Shown: one piece after another, positions 57,878-64,000 of the stretch | How positions within the stretch are numbered: position 1 is the stretch's first letter | Layout of the letters: every line of letters begins with the position of its first letter | Made by a program: the position numbers and the translations under genes | DNA from: Zoroaster sp. YZ-2022 | Taxonomy: Eukaryota; Echinodermata; Asteroidea; Forcipulatida; Zoroasteridae | Length of the DNA stretch: 64,000 bases | Assembly: GCA_029582265.1 (NCBI GenBank) | Contig: CM055823.1 | Coordinates: 27,640,569 to 27,704,568 of the forward strand | Direction: 5' to 3' | The notes under the pieces: generated by a model | What the model saw: the letters and a program-made list of their open reading frames with translations, nothing else | Told to the model about the DNA's origin: nothing | Database searches by the model: none

Positions 57878-60465
57878 TTTATTTATATTTATTTATTACA
57901 TTTATTTACCCAGGGTATGCCCAAACAGTTAAAAACTGGTTTCCATTGGGGCCCTGCGTATGTCAACTTTAAAAATTAAAACATACAGAAAATACGACAA
58001 TCCACGTAAAAAATAACAATTAGATACAACATCACAGAAGTAATTAAAATTGTACATAGATTAAGATCAACAATTATAAGCTGTGTGAAATCTTAACATA
58101 CAAATTTGGGCACCAACATACGCCGAAAGTACGGGAAGGCGAAAACCTTCTTGAGGAAAAAGCGAGAAATTCCCTTCCGGCTCCGAATTGCGGCAACCAA
58201 GTTTATAAACTCCGTAAGTCAGCACAGAAATAATTAATTTGTATTGACAGCGTTAAGTACATAAAAGAATGCCTTGTATACAGAATAAACATTATTGGAT
58301 GAACGTTTCTAAGTTCAACTTTGAACGAACCCAGTGAATTTACGGCTCTTAGTTGGGCATTCAAGTTATTCCATATATGCACCTTTTACAGCAAAGCTCG
58401 TAAAGTAGGATTCCTTCCATAAAGGAACCCCAGTGCCGAGTCAGTGGATCGTCTCGTTTCACGAATCTGTGTAAGCGGTGTGTGAATAGATTAGTCATGT
58501 ACAGAGGACCCATTTTGTTTATGCATTTGTAAACAAGAACAGCTTTTTGTACATAACTATTTCAGAAAATGAGAGCCAATTAAGTTTAGCAAACATTTCA
58601 GATGATGGTGTAAGAAAGTCACACTTCAGAATTATCCATGTGCCCTTTTCAGGCATTTGTTAAGAATAACATTGTGAGATATGCATCGATCTCCCCAAAC
58701 AGTACAACAGTAATCTAAGGATGGCTTAACTAAGCTTACAAACAGGATTTGCAGGCAGCTTTGTGGAACACAATCGCGAATTCTATTTAACATACCCAGT
58801 TTAGACGACCTTAGTCGGCGTATTCAACGTGAGGAGTCCAACTTAAAGTTTCATCAATAATAACACCCAAACATTTACATGAATTCACCTTTACAATTGG
58901 ACCATCAGTCACTTACATTAAGGCCAGTGTTTGAAACCTTTTGCCTGGATCCAATGAGCATGGATTTAGTTTTGGTGGCATTTATTGTAAGTTTGTTTTT
59001 GACGCACCAATCATGGATTCTGACTAGGGCTATATTCAAGATATTCTCTATTTCATTAACACTGGAGGAACTACAAGTTAGTGTAGAGTCATCTGCATAC
59101 ATGTACATGAACAAACTGCAGTTTGGGGGGATACAAAGTGGAAGATCACTAGTATAAATAATGAATAACAGAGGGCCTAGGATTGAACCCTGCGGCACGC
59201 CAACATTTAATGGCAAGGCCTTAGATATATTACCATCGATTTTCACAGATTGACTACGTTCACTCAGATATGATTTAAACCATTGAATTACAGAAGTTGA
59301 CATATTCAACTCTTTAAGTTTCTCTAGCAGAATGTTATGATTAACAGAATCGAATGCTTTACTGAGATCTATAAAGACTGTGCCTGTCATTTCCCCACGT
59401 TCCATAGCTTGAAAACATTTGTTCGTTATTAGTCATGTAGGGTACTTTCAGTCGAGTGTAATGGCCTAAATCCCAATTGGCAAGCAGGAATAAGATTACT
59501 TTCATCGAGGTAAGAATAAATAGCTGAATGTACCCATCTTTCTAAAATCTTCGAGATAATCGGCAGGATGGAAATAGGCCGATAGTTACTTGTGTTACAT
59601 TTGTCTCCTCCCTTATGAATAGGTGTGACCAGAGCTTGTTTCCAATCCTTAGGGTACTGGTCACATCTTATCGATAAGTTAAAAATGTGGGTTAATGATC
59701 TAATAATATACGGGGAAGCTATTTTAATCATTTTAACACTGATGCCATCAGGACCTGTTGCTTTCCCGACTAACATTGATGCTATTTGTTTTTGCACATA
59801 ATCTTCTGTTATGTCGGGCAATATGCATTGCTCATAGACTGAGTTATGAAGAGATGAATCGATATTGTCGGCTCACTTCAAAATCACGGTGGCATTACTA
59901 CACACACGTTCCCCAATTGTGGAAAAGTTAACCATTAAATGTATCAGCGATGTCAACAAGATCCTCGATATTTTCACCATTCGCAGAAAGGATAGAATTT
60001 GGAGTAATTCTGTTTTTGTTAGGAAGCACCTCTTTTAGTTTTTTCCACAGCATAGATGAATTACTTTTATTGTCCTCAATGGTATAAAGTATTCACTTTT
60101 CGTCGCATTTGCGGATTTTCTTAATAACCGTGTTCCGCAACTTTTTTGTATGCATCCCAATCATTTTGTGAACCTGAACGTTTTGCGATTTTATGTGCAG
60201 GTCACGTTGTCGCATAAGTTGAAGAATGTCTCCATCAAGCCAGGGCAAGTGAGTCACCCGAACACGTTTGATTTTATTGGTGCATGGTGGTTAATTATAC
60301 TCATAAACAGGGAGTGCCATAGGGACCATGCTTCATTAACATCATGACAACTGAGTACATGATCCCATGGTGCGTTAATGAGGTCTTCTTTGAAAGCATC
60401 ACTATCTATATCTTTAAAACATCTGAAGTTAATTGAATGTGTCTGAAGTTAATTGAATGTTAATT
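57878..60465 (-). mobile_element. CR1/L2/Jockey-type LINE, 5'-truncated, nested in the SINE, intron 9
   Basis: The SINE sequence stops at 'atgattta' and resumes at about 60466, so this 2.6 kb is an insertion. Its 3' end, on the left, is (ttta)n-like. The minus strand then carries a long 3' untranslated region, the reverse transcriptase (58905-59821) and an upstream linker with WKKLKEVLPNKN. The endonuclease domain is missing, so it is 5'-truncated. Confidence 0.87.
58905..59821 (-). pseudogene. non-LTR reverse transcriptase, frameshifted
   Basis: Two minus-strand frames, 59821-59429 and 59405-58905, are offset by a frameshift. In order they show GPDGISVKMIKI, NYRPISILPIISKILER, GTVFIDLSKAFDSVNH (first catalytic Asp), VPQGSILGPLLFIIY, YADDSTL (catalytic DD) and the NATKTKSMLIGS region, with CLGVIIDETLSW just beyond. 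All core motifs of a LINE reverse transcriptase are present, but the break and further stops make it non-functional. The protein would copy its RNA at a nicked target site. Confidence 0.93.
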
Positions 60466-60546
60466 TATGTGTCTGATGAGCAGGGGTAATAATGTACAGC
60501 GCCTTGAGCACCAGTTTGGTGGATACGTGCGCTATATTAGTTCCAA
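60466..60546 (+). mobile_element. SINE copy 3, 3' part
   Basis: Continues the SINE of 57610 with 'gtctgatgagcaggggtaat' and 'aatgtacagcgcc'. The tail then reads 'ttgagcaccagtttggtgga' and 'tacgtgcgctatatt', unlike the tail of copies 1 and 2, and resembles the LINE tail at 29745-29866. Confidence 0.78.
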
Positions 60547-60623
60547 ATTATGTCTCTATATCTATTATATAAATTACCTTTTAAATACGTATTTTCCCCC
60601 TCCTCCACCCCTTTAAATCCTAG

Positions 60624-60872
<249 letters not shown>

Positions 60873-61449
60873 TAAACCATATTTTAAGGTTTATCACGTT
60901 TTTCCCGTTAGTTTACCGGTAGTTTCCTGCAGTTTCCTTTTCATCAGAACATTGTTGCTTTATTTGAGGAAAGGAAACTAATTTTAGTCAGTTTTTCCTG
61001 AAAAGAGTTCATTTTACAATTACTTTATAAAATATTTCATTGTAAAATATTTTGTTTCCTGTCTGAAATGAAATAACCAATTTTCCGATTAAAGCAAAAT
61101 AAATTCCTGAAAAATGTTGGTAAATATCTTCTTAATGTGAATTAGTTGGCAGTCAATTAAACTGAAGTCAATTTAGCCGATACAAACCAAATTATTAATT
61201 TCTCTGAATTGAATATAAATTTTAAAAAGAAAAAAAGATGTTGATTTAGTATTTCAATCCTTTACTGAGCACTGATGATAAGTTAAGACCAATTCATTAA
61301 TACTTCTACTACAACAGAAGAAAAATAAAAACATAAATAGACTCAGAGAAGCTGAAAGTGGGAATTGAGATTCCTCTTGAAACAGGATAGATCGTAGGAT
61401 GAAGGGAAACATGCACCATGGCAAGGAATTCCAAAGAGATGCAGCACGT

Positions 61450-62380
61450 GGGGAAAAAGCTATTAGTATAGCTTGTTGTTCTACATCTAGGTATAGCTAG
61501 GGTGTATGGGTGAGAAGAGGCGGAAAGCCGAGTAGCTTGTTGTTCTACATCTAGGTATAGCTAGGGTGTATGGGTGAGAAGAGGTGGAAAGCCGAGTAGC
61601 TTGTTGTCCTACATCTAGGTATAGCTAGGGGTATATGGGTGAGAAGAGGTGGAAAGCCGAGTAGCTTGTTGTTCTACCTCTAGGTATAGCTAGGGGTATA
61701 TGGGTGAGAAGAGGTGGAAAGCCGAGTAGCTTGTTGTTCTACATCTAGGTATAGCTAGGGGTATATGGGTGAGAGGAGGTGGAAAGCTGAGTAGCTTGTT
61801 GTTCTACATCTAGGTATAGCTAGGGTATATGGGTGAGAAGAGGTGGAAAGCTGAGTAGCTTGTTGTTCTACATCTAGGTATAGCTAGGGTGTATGGGTGA
61901 GAAGAGGTGGAAAGCCGAGTAGCTTGTTGTTCTACATCTAGGTATAGCTAGGGGTATATGGGTGAGAAGAGGTGGAAAGCCGAGTAGCTTGTTGTTCTAC
62001 ATCTAGGTATAGCTAGGGGTATATGGGTGAGAAGAGGTGGAAAGCTGAGTAGCTTGTTGTTCTACATCTAGGTATAGCTAGGGTATATGGGTGAGAAGAG
62101 GTGGAAAGCTGAGTAGCTTGTTGTTCTACATCTAGGTATAGCTAGGGTATATGGGTGAGAAGAGGTGGAAAGCTGAGTAGCTTGTTGTTCTACATCTAGG
62201 TATAGCTAGGGGTATGTGGGTGAGAAGAGGTGGAAAGCTGAGTAGCTTGTTGTTCTACATCTAGGTATAGCTAGGGTGTATGGGTGAGAAGAGGTGGAAA
62301 GCCTAGTAGCTTGTTGTTCTACATCTACATGTAGGTATAGCTAGGGTGTATGGGTGAGAACAGATGGAAAGCCGAGTTTC
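61450..62380. repeat. 65-bp minisatellite, about 14 copies
   Basis: Units contain 'gtagcttgttgttctacatc', 'taggtatagctaggg', 'tatatgggtgagaagaggtg' and 'gaaagc'. Variants: gggtgta versus ggggtata, gccgag versus gctgag. The last copy carries an extra acatgt. Non-coding. Confidence 0.95.
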
Positions 62381-63055
62381 ACACTCAAACGCCCTAACAG
62401 GTGAAACCAAGTTGGATAGACCGGTGGAACATTTACCATGATAATAACTTTATTCCATTACTGATTGCTGTGATCAAGTGGATTGGCTAATACCCTCATC
62501 TTATAAATCATGTACTTTTATGTCCTGTTAAATGCTGCATGGTTATATTAGTCTGTTCATCCATCGTACACCCGGACAATGCAGATCTTAAAGCGTGCTA
62601 AGAGAATGGTGATTACAATATGTTCTTGTTGCATGCTGTATAATTGTATAATTGTATAACTCGTGACTTTTACAGATAATTGTTTTCATCATTTCAGACC
62701 GTTTCTGTTATGCCTCTTAATGTTATTAGGGGCCTTGTCAAATTTCTGTTTTATATTCAAGTAATTTTTAAGAAACAATTTCCCTGGAGATAGGACAAGA
62801 TTAAATTATGTACAGGGAACAATTTTGTTTCAAATAATCAGTGTAAGCCACTATTTTTTCATCAATTTAAAAATTAAAAAACAAAAATAAATTCAAATAA
62901 AATAGAAATCAATAATACAAAATTTGTTTTAAAATAATAGTGTAAGCCATGATGGGCGTGTGCGTAGACACGCCCCCCTGTTGCTATCACTAAGGCAGAA
63001 CAAAAATGCAAACCCCCATTGCTAATGTACCTGCTGCACAGCAGTTTGTTTTAAT

Positions 63056-63420
63056 TTAGGGAGAATGGCCAAAGTCGAGGTACAGCCAAGCCTTTGAGAA
63101 TCCTGGCCAGGCCGGGGCTACCTGGCCTCCTAATCTGTCTTTTGTGAGTCCTAATCCTGTAACAAGTACAGTACCTGCCAATCAACTTAACGTGGGATTC
63201 TGGAGGGCCTAGCCCAGCTCATTAGAATGGCTGCAGTTGTGAACAAAAGACAGCTGAGGTGTCAGTCAAGTCTGTGTTAACAATAAAAAGCTATTCATTA
63301 GTAAAGGGTCTTGTGCTCTCAGCTAGGGGATTATATAGGCCTCTGGGCGTTGGCAAAGCCTGGGCATAGCTGGGCATCTCAAAGGCTTGGCTGTACCACA
63401 ACTTTAGCCCTCCTCCCTAA
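63056..63420. mobile_element. inverted-repeat element (family K), intron 10
   Basis: Left arm 'ttagggagaatggccaaagt' with 'ggtacagccaagcctttgag', right arm 'ctcaaaggcttggctgtacc' with 'agccctcctccctaa'. A third, isolated end lies at 63680-63721 ('cttggctgtaccatgacttt'). No coding frame and no clear target duplication. Confidence 0.78.
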
Positions 63421-64000
63421 GTTTACAGCCTTTCTCTTGGATGCCGTATGTGGTTGTCATATATTGTTGTTTATATTTAGAATCAAAAGGTCAAGCCATC
63501 CACTTTATGCTGCTCAAAGTGTGCTTATTTTTGTGTAAAGTTCTTCACCAAAAAAAAATGCTTCATCGAGAGAAAAAATATTTAAAATATTTAAAACACA
63601 TTGCTTAAATTAGGTTGTTTTTATATTTTTACAAAAAAACGACAGCACTTTAAAAATAATAAATTTGGAAGAATTCTTTTGCTTGGCTGTACCATGACTT
63701 TGGCCTCCTCCTCCTCCCTTAGCATGCCCTCCCCAGCTCCTATTCAACATTTCTGGGTATTTAATGCAATTCCCGTGATGATGACATGTATATTTTGCAT
63801 TCCCACCCAGTGCTCGTGTTTGACTGTGATAGTATTTGCGTGTTAACTTTCTTTTGTTATGATTGTGAAGAACCCAGTAAACAGTTTGTCGTTGTGAGAT
63901 AGTGTTCACTACCCCTGCACCATGATCCCAGATATATACCCATCCCCATAATAACATGTATGATATTGGGTTTCATAAAAGAAGAAAGTATAAGATATCT

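Overview
The window is a metazoan nuclear genome segment, AT-rich, with long introns, GT-AG splice sites and many interspersed and tandem repeats. Repeat content, the tRNA-type SINEs and frequent tacatgta motifs suggest a marine invertebrate. An echinoderm or hemichordate is my guess, but nothing in the sequence fixes the taxon.

One protein-coding gene can be supported: ten consecutive exons on the + strand (39812-60866) of a gene of the ABTB2/ABTB3 (BPOZ-2/BTBD11) family. All phases agree across the ten exons, giving 1544 nt of open frame. They encode the conserved region before the ankyrin repeats, the ankyrin repeats, and the start of the linker that leads to the BTB domain. The N-terminal exons were not found in the upstream 39.8 kb. 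The BTB exons lie beyond 64000.

Positions 1-39.8 kb hold no recognisable gene. This region contains a 24-bp satellite (1-2021), many minisatellites (periods about 36, 59, 65-80, 77, 81/87, 125-140 and 701 bp), an (ATT)n array of about 61 units, and many non-autonomous DNA transposons. Several of these show diagnostic target-site duplications: 8 bp (hAT type), TTAA (piggyBac type) or TA (Tc1/mariner type). There are also 3' ends of non-LTR retrotransposons and a tRNA-derived SINE. Nested insertions are common.

The introns of the gene carry the same repeat families. Intron 9 holds a 2.6-kb minus-strand LINE with a decayed reverse transcriptase, inserted into a SINE that starts about 11 bp after the exon 9 donor.

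The most unusual feature is at 52864-55304. About 63 tandem copies of a 36-39 bp unit sit directly against ankyrin exon 5. Each unit contains a branch-point-like TTAAC, a pyrimidine tract, a CAG acceptor and a shortened copy of the first bases of exon 5. In effect the intron-exon junction itself has become a satellite. The last 19 units are in frame with exon 5 and without stops, so use of an upstream acceptor would add 13-residue hydrophobic repeats inside the ankyrin domain.
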